From: Mesorhizobium tamadayense
Lineage (GTDB): Bacteria; Pseudomonadota; Alphaproteobacteria; Rhizobiales; Rhizobiaceae
Assembly: GCF_003863365.1 (NCBI RefSeq)
Contig: NZ_RQXT01000030.1
Coordinates: 22,728 to 86,727, forward strand
Length of the DNA: 64,000 nucleotides
Direction: 5' to 3'
Shown piece after piece: positions 45,264 to 54,030 of this stretch. The notes beneath the pieces are model-generated. The model was given only the letters and a program-made list of their open reading frames with translations. It made no database searches and had not been told where the DNA came from. Position numbers and translations under genes: made by a program. Positions within the stretch are counted from its first letter, which is position 1, and every line of letters starts with the position of its first letter.

Positions 45264-45277
45264 TTTGTTGCAACAAA
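45264..45277. promoter_or_regulatory. Candidate GntR operator upstream of the aminotransferase operon
   Basis: TTTGTTGCAACAAA is a perfect 14-bp palindrome between the gntR stop (45314) and the aminotransferase start (45211). A half copy, GTGCAACAAAAAT, follows at 45298-45310. The same core recurs at 46032-46051 near the gntR start, so the GntR protein is the natural candidate to bind both. Confidence 0.65.
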
Positions 45278-45313
45278 ATTGCGACACGTCAAGTCCGTGC
45301 AACAAAAATCCCG

Positions 45314-46033
45314 TCAGACCCGAGCGGAGCGTCTGGCCGCGAGCCGTAACAGCCGATAACCGTCGCGAATGTCGCTCTCGAAGGCCGCCCGCAACGCGGC
45401 GCCATCTCGCTCGGCAAGCGCTTCCATCGCCATCTGATGGTTTCGCACACCGTTTCTCTCCTGGGCGAACTCGGGATAGAGGTTGTAGAGTGACGGCCCC
45501 ACGCGCAGCCAAAGGCTTTCGATCATCGTGGTCAGATGTGGAAGACCGGCCATCTCATAGACATGGAAGTGAAATTCCTTGTTGTGCCATAGCGCCTCGC
45601 CATAATTGCCGGCATCGAGAGCCGCACTGATCCTGCCTTGAATTTGACTAAGCAGTTCAACGTGTTGCTCTGATCCGAAAGGGGCAGCCTTCTCGGAAGC
45701 AAGCCCCTCCAAGGCAATCCTTATCGTCGTGAGCTCTTTCAGGTCCAATTCACCCAGGACGGGCACGATGACGGTCTTGGGTCCCGCGTAGACCAGCGCG
45801 CCTTCGCTGGTCAGCCGGTTGATGGCATCGCGCGCCGGCGTCGAACTCACACCCAACTCCTCGGCGACGGCGCGAACCGTCATTTTGTATCCGGGCCGGT
45901 ATTTGCCGCGGATCAGGCGCTCTTTCATTTCCCGGTAAGCGGCATCTCCCAGGCTGGCGCCCTGCCCACCAGCCCCAGCCGCGATCTTCAGATCCAGCAC
46001 CATTCCCATCCGATCTCTGTTGACAGTCCCCAT
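45314..46033 (-). CDS. GntR-family regulator, FCD subgroup (second)
   Basis: 239 residues if ATG 46033 is used. ATGs at 46009 and 46003 are plausible and would leave the operator dyad entirely upstream. Winged helix: AYREMKERLIRGKYRPGYKM, VRAVAEELGVSSTPARDAIN. FCD domain: EFHFHVYEMAGLPHLTTMIE and RNHQMAMEAL, with metal-binding His. It separates the aminotransferase operon (same strand) from the divergent PotABCD-type genes and probably controls both. Confidence 0.9.
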   Translation of the reverse strand: MGTVNRDRMGMVLDLKIAAGAGGQGASLGDAAYREMKERLIRGKYRPGYKMTVRAVAEELGVSSTPARDAINRLTSEGALVYAGPKTVIVPVLGELDLKELTTIRIALEGLASEKAAPFGSEQHVELLSQIQGRISAALDAGNYGEALWHNKEFHFHVYEMAGLPHLTTMIESLWLRVGPSLYNLYPEFAQERNGVRNHQMAMEALAERDGAALRAAFESDIRDGYRLLRLAARRSARV

Positions 46034-46051
46034 TTTTGATGCAACAAAAAT
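46032..46051. promoter_or_regulatory. Candidate GntR operator between gntR and the transporter operon
   Basis: ATTTTTGATGCAACAAAAAT is an inverted repeat with one mismatched pair. It has the TTGNTGCAACAA core also found at 45264-45277. It touches the most upstream possible gntR start, so binding could repress gntR and the divergent transporter operon. Confidence 0.65.
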
Positions 46052-46236
46052 GTTATATGAAGTTTTTGCAAAGAGATTGTCGCATCAATTTCTTCTTTAG
46101 CAGCGTCCCCCTCGTCTGTCACGAGCGGCGAGACCACGGTTCCAGATGGCCGGAGGCGCTGGATTGCGGAGTGCCGTGCCCGGTGGCGGGGTCTGACGCA
46201 ACGCCGGACCCTACGCCACCAACAGAGGAGGCAGCA

Positions 46237-47349
46237 TTGATTGGCCAGGCATTGACCCTTTCCAGACTCCGCAAGAGCTATGGGGATATCGTCGCGGTGA
46301 ACCAAACCGATCTGGAAATTGAGGCCGGCGAATTCGTCTCCATCGTCGGCCCCTCCGGCTCAGGCAAGACGTCACTGTTGACGCTTATCGCCGGCTTTGA
46401 GCCTCCCTCCAGCGGGGCGATACGCATCGGCGACAAAGACATCACCTATCTGCCGCCCTACCTTCGCGACATCGGAATGGTTTTCCAGAAATATGCGCTC
46501 TTTCCGCACCTGACGGTCAGGCAGAACATCGCCTTTCCGCTCAAAATGCGTCGCAGGGCCGCGAAATCGACGATCGCTAAGCGCGTCGAGGACATGCTTG
46601 AGCTGGTCCAGCTGCCGCAGTACGGGGATCGCTATCCGAGCCAACTGTCGGGAGGCCAGCAGCAGCGCGTCGCGGTCGCCCGCGCGCTCGTTTTCGATCC
46701 TCCTGTCATCTTGATGGACGAACCGCTTGGGGCGCTCGACAAGAAACTGCGCGAAGCCATGCAGATCGAGATCAAGCGCATCCAGGAGCGGCTCGGCGCT
46801 ACGGTCATCTATGTGACGCATGACCAGGAAGAGGCTCTGACGCTGTCCGATCGTGTCGCGGTCATGCATCATGGCTCATTACAGCAGATTGGAACACCAG
46901 CCGAACTCTACCGTCGTCCGAGCTGCGCTTTCGTTGCGGACTTCATCGGAGCCATGAACTTCGTGCCGGGCATTCTTGTCGGCCGCGAAGACGGCAAGCA
47001 CGTCATTCAAGTCGCCGAAGGCATCGTGCTGAAAGCGACTGGCGGTGGGAGACTGGCGATCCCATCCAAGGGTAGCGCTGTATGCCTCGCCATCAGGCCC
47101 GAGCACATCAGGTTGGCGCCAAGGGAAAACAATGCGGCCGGAATGTTGGCCGGTACCGTTGAGGCTTCCATCTTTGTTGGGCCAACGCAGATTCTCCTTA
47201 TCCGCCCGGAAGCACTGCCTGATGTTGTGCTGCGTGTTCAGATGCCGGCCGATCAAATAGCCGGCCTCGAGCGAGGGGCACTCGTTGCGGTAGCGTTCGA
47301 CGAAGCGATGCTGCAGGCGTTTCCGGCAAGGGAAAGTCTCGCCGCATGA
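46237..47349 (+). CDS. potA: ABC transporter ATP-binding protein, PotA/spermidine-putrescine type
   Basis: 370 residues from a TTG at 46237 with a strong AGAGGAGG ribosome site; the frame is open 67 codons upstream but without family similarity. Walker A GPSGSGKTS is at 38-46, signature LSGGQQQRVAVARAL, Walker B VILMDEPLGALDKKLR. The C-terminal TOBE domain has AIRPEHIRLAP. This class serves polyamine, Fe(III), thiamine or opine-type importers. It overlaps the permease gene by 4 bases. Confidence 0.9.
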   Translation: MIGQALTLSRLRKSYGDIVAVNQTDLEIEAGEFVSIVGPSGSGKTSLLTLIAGFEPPSSGAIRIGDKDITYLPPYLRDIGMVFQKYALFPHLTVRQNIAFPLKMRRRAAKSTIAKRVEDMLELVQLPQYGDRYPSQLSGGQQQRVAVARALVFDPPVILMDEPLGALDKKLREAMQIEIKRIQERLGATVIYVTHDQEEALTLSDRVAVMHHGSLQQIGTPAELYRRPSCAFVADFIGAMNFVPGILVGREDGKHVIQVAEGIVLKATGGGRLAIPSKGSAVCLAIRPEHIRLAPRENNAAGMLAGTVEASIFVGPTQILLIRPEALPDVVLRVQMPADQIAGLERGALVAVAFDEAMLQAFPARESLAA

Positions 47350-48230
47350 GGCAGCCGCAACCTTCCACGCGTTCGTGCTGGCCGCGGGCCCGCTCAATGC
47401 GAAGCTACGCCCCCGCGGTGTCCTGGATCCTGGTCGCTCCTGCCATCGCGATCCTCGCGATCGGATTTCTCTACCCGCTGCTCAGACTGATCATGCTCAG
47501 TCTCTCGGCAGGTCCGTCGGCCACCTATGGTCGCCTGTTGCGAGAGCCGCTTTATGCGACGGTACTTGCAAGCAGTATCGTGACCGCGGTTTCGGTTACA
47601 TTTGCCTGCATTGTTCTTGGCTACCCGGTCGCGCTCGCAATGGCGCGGCTCAGGAAGCGCGCCGCGGCACTCACCACCGCATGTGTTCTCATCCCCTTGT
47701 GGACGTCCGTTTTGATCCGCTCCTATGCATGGATCGTGCTTCTCCAGCGCAATGGCCTCATAAACTCTCTCCTCATCGCGGAAGGCCTGACGCAAGGACC
47801 AATCAAGCTGCTTTACACGCAAGGCGCCGTGATCCTTGCAATGACGCACGTCCTGCTGCCTTTTGCCATTCTTCCAATCTTCTCGATACTTCGGGCAGTA
47901 CCCAACGATTATGTGCGGGCAGCCCACAGTCTTGGGGCGGGAAAGGTCAAGGCCTTCTTCCTTGTGACGCTGCCGCTGAGCCTGCCCGGCGTGTTTGCCG
48001 GCGCCATCCTGTGCTTTGTGCTTGCGCTTGGTTTCTACATCACGCCCGCTTTGGTGGGCGGTCCTGAATCGATGATGATGGCCTCGCTGATCGGCCAGCA
48101 GACCACCGTCCTGCTCGACTGGCCCTTCGCGGCGGCGCTATCGACCGTTCTGCTGGCCATCACGCTTCTGATCGTCGTTGCGTTTCGAAAGTCGCTTTCC
48201 TTCAGCAAGGGATTGTCCAGTGTTTATTGA
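47346..48230 (+). CDS. potB: ABC permease, PotB type
   Basis: 294 residues with six membrane segments. It begins with a basic leader followed by VSWILVAPAIAILAIGFLYP. PotB hallmarks are LIPLWTSVLIRSYAWIVLLQ and the EAA loop RAAHSLGAGKVKAFFLVTLP. It starts in a 4-base overlap with potA. Confidence 0.9.
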   Translation: MRQPQPSTRSCWPRARSMRSYAPAVSWILVAPAIAILAIGFLYPLLRLIMLSLSAGPSATYGRLLREPLYATVLASSIVTAVSVTFACIVLGYPVALAMARLRKRAAALTTACVLIPLWTSVLIRSYAWIVLLQRNGLINSLLIAEGLTQGPIKLLYTQGAVILAMTHVLLPFAILPIFSILRAVPNDYVRAAHSLGAGKVKAFFLVTLPLSLPGVFAGAILCFVLALGFYITPALVGGPESMMMASLIGQQTTVLLDWPFAAALSTVLLAITLLIVVAFRKSLSFSKGLSSVY

Positions 48231-49086
48231 CCAGTCGTCCGGCGTCCCTGCGTTGCCCGTGAGCGCAGGACGACACGAACAGGCAGCTCCTTTGCGGCTC
48301 CGCAGGCTGGCGGCGCTGCTGGGCGGCGGGCTGATGGTCGGGACGGTTCTGTTTTTCCTTGTCTTGCCGACGCTGCTCATCGTGCCGATGTCGCTCAGCC
48401 AGACCGACTATCTGCAGTTTCCACCGCGTGGATTGACCATGGATTGGTACCGGACGTTCTTTGGCGATCCCGACTGGATGGCTGCGACATGGTTCAGTTT
48501 CAAGATAGCCATCGCGACCACGCTCAGCGCCACCGTCGTCGGAACAATGACGTCGCTGGCACTCGTGCGTGGGAAGCTGCCCTTCAAGAACACGCTCCTG
48601 GCGATGTCTCTTGGCCCAATGATCGTCCCGCACATCGTGTTGGGTGTCGCCCTTTACCTGGTTTTTTCGCCGCTCCAGCTCACGGGGAGCTTTACGGGCT
48701 TCCTGGTCGCTCACACCGTTCTTGCGGTGCCCTATGTGGTGATTACCGTCAGCGCATCGCTGCAGCGATTTGATCCGACGTTGGAGCTCGCCGCATTGAG
48801 CTGTGGGGCAAACCGCGTGCAGGCCTTCTTTCGGATTGTGCTCCCCAACATCGCGCCTGGCATCTTTGCAGCTTCCGTCTTTGCTTTCCTTGCGTCCTTC
48901 GACGAGGCGACCGTGGCCTTCTTCATCTCGGACATCAACGGCAAATCGATCGGCCGAAAGATGTTCGAGGACATCGACTTCAACCTCACGCCGGTGATTG
49001 CGGCTGCCTCGACGACCTTCGTTGGGCTTTCACTGCTGCTCATGGCGCTGGCGCACATATTTGGCCAGCCGAATGACAGGCGGTAG
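48220..49086 (+). CDS. potC: ABC permease, PotC type
   Basis: 288 residues from GTG 48220, overlapping potB by 11 bases. Features are LPTLLIVPMSLSQTDYLQFP, the TMD core LGVALYLVFSPLQLTGSFTG, and the EAA loop ELAALSCGANRVQAFFRIVL. FLASFDEATVAFFISD is typical of PotC. It completes the channel with PotB. Confidence 0.9.
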   Translation: MFIDQSSGVPALPVSAGRHEQAAPLRLRRLAALLGGGLMVGTVLFFLVLPTLLIVPMSLSQTDYLQFPPRGLTMDWYRTFFGDPDWMAATWFSFKIAIATTLSATVVGTMTSLALVRGKLPFKNTLLAMSLGPMIVPHIVLGVALYLVFSPLQLTGSFTGFLVAHTVLAVPYVVITVSASLQRFDPTLELAALSCGANRVQAFFRIVLPNIAPGIFAASVFAFLASFDEATVAFFISDINGKSIGRKMFEDIDFNLTPVIAAASTTFVGLSLLLMALAHIFGQPNDRR

Positions 49087-49134
49087 CGCCCGATCCAATC
49101 GAAAAACATCAAGTCAAAAAGGGAGAACCGCACC

Positions 49135-50220
49135 ATGTCATTCATCTGGATTCGCTTGTCTGCCATCGGGCTTCGGCTGCCGATATGTGCCTTCGCATGC
49201 TTCATACCGCTTGCCGCGTCCCTGAACTGGGCATCGGCCACTGAGCAGGTGGTCATCGCCTCAACAGGAGGTGCCTATGACCGGGCGCTGAAGGCGGCAT
49301 GGTTTGATCCCTTCACCAAGGAAACCGGCATCCAGGTCGTGACCGTCGTTGCCACCAACGCCGAGATGCGCGCCAAGGCGAGCGCGATGGTGAAGGCTGG
49401 AAATGTCACGTGGGACCTTTATCTCGATGGGGAAATCCAGGCGGCTTCCGAGACGCATCGTCAGGCGACCGAGGATTTAAGTGGATTCTGCCAACAATTT
49501 GCCAACCGAAAGGACCTCAGTCCAAACGCTTGCGCGCCCGGCGGCGTGCTGCTGCAGTCGACTGCCACGCTCCTCGTCTACCGGACCGGCAAGGCGGGCG
49601 AGCCAGTTCCCGAAACCTGGGCGGACATGTGGGACACGAAGAAGTTTCCGGGCGGGCGCGCCTTTCCGAGCTTCGATGATCCCTGGCGCGTCATGGCGGC
49701 CGCCCTGTTGGCAGACGGCGTCGCCAAGGACAAATTGTTTCCGCTCGATGTCGACCGCGCGCTGGCCAAGCTTGATCAGATTCGACCGGCGATCACGCTG
49801 TGGTGGAAGACCGGCGATCAAAGCGTTCAAGGCTTCCGCAACAACGAGTATTCGCTGGGCCAGATCTGGCTGACGAGGGCGAAGGCAATGCAGACCGAGG
49901 GGCTGCCGATTGCATGGTCCAGCAAGGCGTCGTTCCTGGTCGGCGATCGCATTTCGCTCATCAAAGGCGCGCCCCATCGCGAGAATGCACTCAAGCTGAT
50001 CGCGTTTTGGCTCAAATCGCCAAAGGCACAGGCGCAGGCCTGCGAGGTGCTGTCCTGTACTCCGCCAAGCAGCGACGCCATTGCTTTGATGTCGGATCAG
50101 GCACGAAAGACGATGCCCGGCGCGGACGATATCCGCAATTCGATTGTCGTGCCCGATGCTGAATGGATCAACGCTAACGCGGCCATGCTGCTGGAACGTT
50201 GGAACAACTGGATCCGATAG
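49135..50220 (+). CDS. potD: Periplasmic substrate-binding protein, PotD/spermidine-putrescine family
   Basis: 361 residues with an N-terminal signal peptide (residues 1-35, ending ASA). The mature part starts EQVVIASTGGAYDRALKAAW and has ETWADMWDTKKFPGGRAF near 160, the PotD-like hinge. Ligands of this family include polyamines and amino-acid derivatives; none can be chosen. It is the last gene of potABCD, 48 bases after potC. Confidence 0.9.
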   Translation: MSFIWIRLSAIGLRLPICAFACFIPLAASLNWASATEQVVIASTGGAYDRALKAAWFDPFTKETGIQVVTVVATNAEMRAKASAMVKAGNVTWDLYLDGEIQAASETHRQATEDLSGFCQQFANRKDLSPNACAPGGVLLQSTATLLVYRTGKAGEPVPETWADMWDTKKFPGGRAFPSFDDPWRVMAAALLADGVAKDKLFPLDVDRALAKLDQIRPAITLWWKTGDQSVQGFRNNEYSLGQIWLTRAKAMQTEGLPIAWSSKASFLVGDRISLIKGAPHRENALKLIAFWLKSPKAQAQACEVLSCTPPSSDAIALMSDQARKTMPGADDIRNSIVVPDAEWINANAAMLLERWNNWIR

Positions 50221-50282
50221 CGGGGAGTCCAAGTCGGGACGGTAGTCCGCCGATAGCTCTCGCTGAGAAGAGGCTTAATGAT

Positions 50283-50304
50283 CCGGCGCCGCGAGCGGCG
50301 CCGG
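50283..50304 (+). terminator. Strong hairpin after potD
   Basis: CCGGCGCCG and CGGCGCCGG form a 9-bp perfect stem with a 4-base loop, 62 bases after the potD stop. There is no T-run after it, so it may act as a Rho-assisted terminator or 3' end stabiliser. Confidence 0.5.
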
Positions 50305-50326
50305 GTAAGGCAATCGCCTCTGCTGT

Positions 50327-50833
50327 TCAGCTTGGCGCGAGCGACGGGAGGAGCCTGCCAAGGCGCGTTGGCGACAACTTTACGCGGTCAGCCCAGTTCA
50401 GGGACCGTGAAAGGCCCTGCGCAGCGGCACGCTGAGATACGAGCGACCATTGTGGTTCAAGGTCACTTTCCACGAGGAGCTGTACTGTCTGCACGGTTTC
50501 GAGACCGGCTTCAGGCTCCGGCGCAATCTCGCCCGTAGCGGCATTGAAGCCACGCAGGTACTGACCGTAGCTCTCAATGCTTTTCAAAGCGTCTGGCAGC
50601 ACACCAAGCGTCACGCATATGCGCACCGGCTTCTCGATATCTACTGCTGTGAAGTCAGAATCGGTGAGCTGCAGGGAACGGCGCGCGCCGATGCAGTAAT
50701 CGATCGCATCGAGTAGAGTGGATTTCCCGCTGTCGCCTGGGCCGATCAGGCAGTTGATCCCTTCGCGCGGCAGCCATTTTAAGGCTTTCACGCTGCGAAA
50801 ATTCTCGATCTCAATGGCTCTGATAAGCGTCAT
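50327..50833 (-). pseudogene. OLD-family ATPase/nuclease, N-terminal fragment
   Basis: 168 residues from ATG 50833: IRAIEIENFRSVKALKWLPR, then the P-loop IGPGDSGKSTLLDAIDYCIG. The end RVKLSPTRLGRLL matches the early part of OLD ATPases. The Toprim nuclease and the rest (normally over 500 residues in total) are absent, cut off next to the potD hairpin. Such genes often act in phage defence. Confidence 0.65.
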
Positions 50834-51039
50834 GTTCCCCCGGGTCGATCTTTTGGCCGACAGACTCACCGCCAGCGGCGTCAGTAGACTATACAGGGCC
50901 ATGGAATCGCTAGCGTATAGTGCACCAGTTTTTCACGGCCATGTTCCGTCCGGTTTGTTAACGCTTGAATTTGCCAAGTTAAGCTAAGCGAAATGGATAT
51001 TTTTCAAACCTTGCATAATATTATGCCATTTTACTAAGT

Positions 51040-51840
51040 ATGGCTGAGCGAAACAGTGGGAAATTAAACCAGCTAGAGCGAACCCTGCCCGAAGGCTTAT
51101 TGGCCGATGCGGCATGGATGGAGCGGCATGGCTATTCCACGAGCCTGCGCAGTCAATACGTTTCGTCGGGTTGGCTGGTTCAGCCGGTGCGCGGCACCTA
51201 CAAACGTCCTCTCGGAGAACTCGATTGGCAGAAAACCGTCGTTTCTCTCCAGAAGCTCATGGGACACGCCCTTACGGTCGGAGGGCGCACCGCGCTCGAC
51301 CTGCAGGGTTTCAGCCACTATTTGTCGCTGTCCGGCCCGTTAACGATCCACCTTTATGGAACGGAGCCGCCTCCGGGCTGGCTCGCCAAGCTTCCGTTGG
51401 AAGAGTCCTTCCGATTTCACAGGTCGCAGGTGCTGTTTACGACTCTTGCGGCCGAGAAGGATGCGTTGCAGGCCGGCACGCTGCGGGAATTGCCGGGGCC
51501 GTCGGATTGGCCGCTTGTGGCTTCGACGCCTGAGCGTGCGCTCCTCGAAATGCTTGACGAGCTGCCCGGACACGAGAGCTTTCACCTAGTCGATATGATG
51601 GTCCAAAGCCTGAATACCCTAAGCCCGCGGCGTCTACAGACGCTGCTTGCGGATTGCCGGAGCGTAAAGGTCAAGCGGCTGTTCTTCTTCTTCGCCGATC
51701 GCCATGCGCCGCCCTGGCTGAAGCAGATAAAGCGCGAGGAGATCAGCCTTGGCAGCGGAAAGCGTATGCTCGTCAAAGGTGGGAAGCTGGACCCGAAATA
51801 CCTCATAACCGTGCCGGAGGACCTTGGTGCCCCTGAATGA
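51040..51840 (+). CDS. abiEi: AbiEi-family antitoxin (type IV TA)
   Basis: 266 residues with the N-terminal winged helix (WMERHGYSTSLRSQYVSSGW, LVQPVRGTYKRP) and the C-terminal AbiEi domain including TVGGRTALDLQGFSHYL and TPERALLEMLDELPG. It represses its operon and counters the AbiEii nucleotidyltransferase. The stop overlaps the toxin start. The upstream 50834-51039 is AT-rich and probably carries the promoter. Confidence 0.9.
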   Translation: MAERNSGKLNQLERTLPEGLLADAAWMERHGYSTSLRSQYVSSGWLVQPVRGTYKRPLGELDWQKTVVSLQKLMGHALTVGGRTALDLQGFSHYLSLSGPLTIHLYGTEPPPGWLAKLPLEESFRFHRSQVLFTTLAAEKDALQAGTLRELPGPSDWPLVASTPERALLEMLDELPGHESFHLVDMMVQSLNTLSPRRLQTLLADCRSVKVKRLFFFFADRHAPPWLKQIKREEISLGSGKRMLVKGGKLDPKYLITVPEDLGAPE

Positions 51841-52444
51841 TCGCTACAGGCGCCAGGTTGCCCTTCTGATCGCCGCCGTGCCTTTCGTCGCGGCGGAGAG
51901 GGAGTTTGCGCTCAAGGGCGGGACGGCGATCAATCTCTTTGTTCGTGATATGCCGCGCTTGTCGGTCGATATCGACCTGACCTATTTGCCGGTCGCTCCC
52001 CGTGCAGAGTCGTTGGCCGCCATTGATGCAGGCATGAAGCGCATTGCGGCGGCGCTCAGGGCAGGTCTGCGCGGCGTGCGCGTCAACGAGGTGGTGAATG
52101 CGCGGGAGCAGATTGTCACCAAGCTGATGGTCCAAGGAAGCGATGCACAGATCAAGATCGAGGTGACGCCGGTCCTGCGTGGCTGCGTATTCGAGCCAGA
52201 ATTGCGGGCCGTGTCAGCAGCGGTTGAAGATGCCTTCGGGTTTGCGGAAATGCAGGTCGTCTCCTTCTCCGATCTGTACGCCGGCAAGATCATGGCGGCA
52301 CTGGACAGGCAGCACCCGCGCGACCTGTTCGACATAAGGGACCTGCTCGCCAATGAAGGCATCAGCAAGGATTTGCGCCGCGTCGCGTGCATGTTCCCTG
52401 CCGAGGGGGAGGCAGTCAGGACTCGTCACTGGACAGACTGCTGA
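51827..52444 (+). pseudogene. abiEii: AbiEii nucleotidyltransferase toxin, C-terminally truncated
   Basis: 205 residues from GTG 51827 (a TTG at 51824 is also possible). The catalytic site is present: FALKGGTAINLFVRDMPRLS, VDIDLTYLP, then IKIEVTPVLRG and FSDLYAGKIMAALDRQHPRD LFDIRDLL. After residue ~185 the protein changes abruptly to 20 unrelated residues, at the junction with a LysR fragment. Full toxins are about 300 residues, so it is likely inactive. Confidence 0.75.
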
Positions 52445-52662
52445 GCCTGGTCAGTGCGAACTATGGCACGCTCTTGATGTTCGAGGGCGCGACCCGCCAC
52501 GAAGGCGTCGTCTACCGGGAAGTCTGGGACTACGACGGTCCTACCCAAGTCAAATTCATTGCGTATTGGCGAGACGCGAACAGCAACCCCGCCTTGGGGT
52601 CGTTCCTGGCGATGCTACGCGAACACTATCCCGATTTCTCGGCAGAACCGCCTGCGACCTGA
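52387..52662 (+). pseudogene. LysR-family regulator, C-terminal fragment
   Basis: From about residue 13: LDRLLSLVSANYGTLLMFEG, GVVYREVWDYDGPTQVKFIA, YWRDANSNPALGSFLAMLRE. This is the end of a LysR effector domain. The HTH and dimer helix are missing. LysR genes of this type often follow trb operons in conjugative elements. The break coincides with the AbiEii truncation. Confidence 0.7.
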
Positions 52663-52883
52663 GCGCTCCGATCGCGGCGCGCCCTGGCGAAGGCGCGGTC
52701 GGTCGCCATGAATCGCTCGATCATCGGCACGATGAGCTTCGAAGGATCGGGAGCCGTTTGGCCGGTGGTTCGGCCGAGCACCTGAGCATAGTCGGCAAGG
52801 TCTCGATGTAGCGCCGCTGGCAGTTCTACCGTCACCTTGACTGGCTTGTCGTCCGCAATCGGACCGAGTTTCAGCTTTGCCAT
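52626..52883 (-). CDS. DUF2274 protein of the trb operon
   Basis: 85 residues from ATG 52883 (GGAGACTGAA ribosome site): AKLKLGPIADDKPVKVTVEL, PAALHRDLADYAQVLGRTTG, KLIVPMIERFMATDRAFARA. A ribbon-helix-helix-like small protein that regularly follows trbI. It is 1 base after the trbI stop. Its 3' end overlaps the convergent LysR fragment. Confidence 0.85.
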   Translation of the reverse strand: MAKLKLGPIADDKPVKVTVELPAALHRDLADYAQVLGRTTGQTAPDPSKLIVPMIERFMATDRAFARARRDRSAQVAGGSAEKSG

Positions 52884-52884
52884 T

Positions 52885-54030
52885 TCAGTCTCCATACGGC
52901 TCAAGCGCGAGATCGCGCGTGACGAGGACGCGCACGGGGAAACCCGGCCGTATCGTCAGTGTCGGCGCTATTTCGAGCTGGCGTTGGACGATCTGCTGGC
53001 CGACCTGGCTGACGCTGTCGGAAACGCCGCGTCGCAAGGCCCGCACGATGTCGCTCTCCTGGCCTGATGTGCCAGCCTCTGCCCCAACGCTGAGTATGGT
53101 CGAGAGCGCGGCCGCCTTGAACAACTCGCCCCAGTGGTAGTCGACACCATCCTCGACGCCGGCATAGCCCTGCCCGTCCGCGCCAGGTTGCCTCTCCAGA
53201 ACAATGGATCGGCCGTCCGGGAAGATGAGCCTGCTCCAAACAAGCAACACGCGTCTTTGCCCGAACCCGACTCCGTTGTCGTATTGACCGATCACTCGGG
53301 TGCCCTGCGGGATCAGAAGCGCCCGTCCTGTCGGACTGTCGTAGACGTTCTCCGTCACCTGCGCCGCGATCTGACCAGGCAGATCGGAGCGGATACCGGT
53401 GACGAGAGCGGCTGGTATGACGGCTCCGGCCTGAAGCACATAGGGCGATGCCGGAGACACTACTCGGTCGGGCGCCACAGTGCGTCGATCGGCGGCAGCA
53501 TTGAGGAAGGCGAGCTGGCGGTCCTGCGGTGTTTGGCCGGCGGGACCCAGACCGGAGAAATCGGGTGGCACAGCAACGTTACCTGGAGGTTCGGCGGCAG
53601 CCCCGGTCACAGCCGCTGTCTGGAAGAAAACGCGCGACGTGCGTGCCGCCTCCTCTTCAGCTCGCCGGCGTTGTTCGGCCTCGTCGACTGTTGGCGTTGC
53701 CATTGTCGGCGGCACCACGGGCTGCCCCTTGTTCTGGGCATCAAGCAGCGGCCGGCCGAGATCGCCGGGAAGCGGCGGCCCAAGGACAGGACCGGTATAG
53801 TCGCGTGGCAGGCCAGCCAGGCCGTCGGCGGGCTGTCGATTGGAGGTCGAATAGAGCTCCTTACCGTCAGTGCCGATATCGCGGCTTTGCAGCGCATATA
53901 TCAGTGCGCCTCCGATGCCGAGCGACGCGACGCAGCCTATGCCTGCGAGCACTTTGCGTGACAGCCGGGTCACACGCGACGGCTCGGCGCGCAGCCGCAT
54001 CGGCTGAGCGGCGGTTTCGTTCTCGTTCAT
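52885..54030 (-). CDS. trbI: Conjugal transfer protein TrbI (VirB10-like)
   Basis: 381 residues from ATG 54030. One N-terminal membrane helix (VLAGIGCVASLGIGGALIYA), a proline-rich periplasmic linker, then the VirB10 core: LQAGAVIPAALVTGIRSDLP, LIPQGTRVIGQYDNGVGFGQ, VDYHWGELFKAAALSTILSV. It spans the envelope as scaffold of the type IV secretion channel. Start overlaps the trbG stop. Confidence 0.93.
   Translation of the reverse strand: MNENETAAQPMRLRAEPSRVTRLSRKVLAGIGCVASLGIGGALIYALQSRDIGTDGKELYSTSNRQPADGLAGLPRDYTGPVLGPPLPGDLGRPLLDAQNKGQPVVPPTMATPTVDEAEQRRRAEEEAARTSRVFFQTAAVTGAAAEPPGNVAVPPDFSGLGPAGQTPQDRQLAFLNAAADRRTVAPDRVVSPASPYVLQAGAVIPAALVTGIRSDLPGQIAAQVTENVYDSPTGRALLIPQGTRVIGQYDNGVGFGQRRVLLVWSRLIFPDGRSIVLERQPGADGQGYAGVEDGVDYHWGELFKAAALSTILSVGAEAGTSGQESDIVRALRRGVSDSVSQVGQQIVQRQLEIAPTLTIRPGFPVRVLVTRDLALEPYGD

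Noticed and set aside
46036..46236. Upstream extension of the potA frame by 67 codons
   Set aside because: No similarity to the ATPase family; AGAGGAGG before TTG 46237 gives a better start, and the extension overlaps the operator region.
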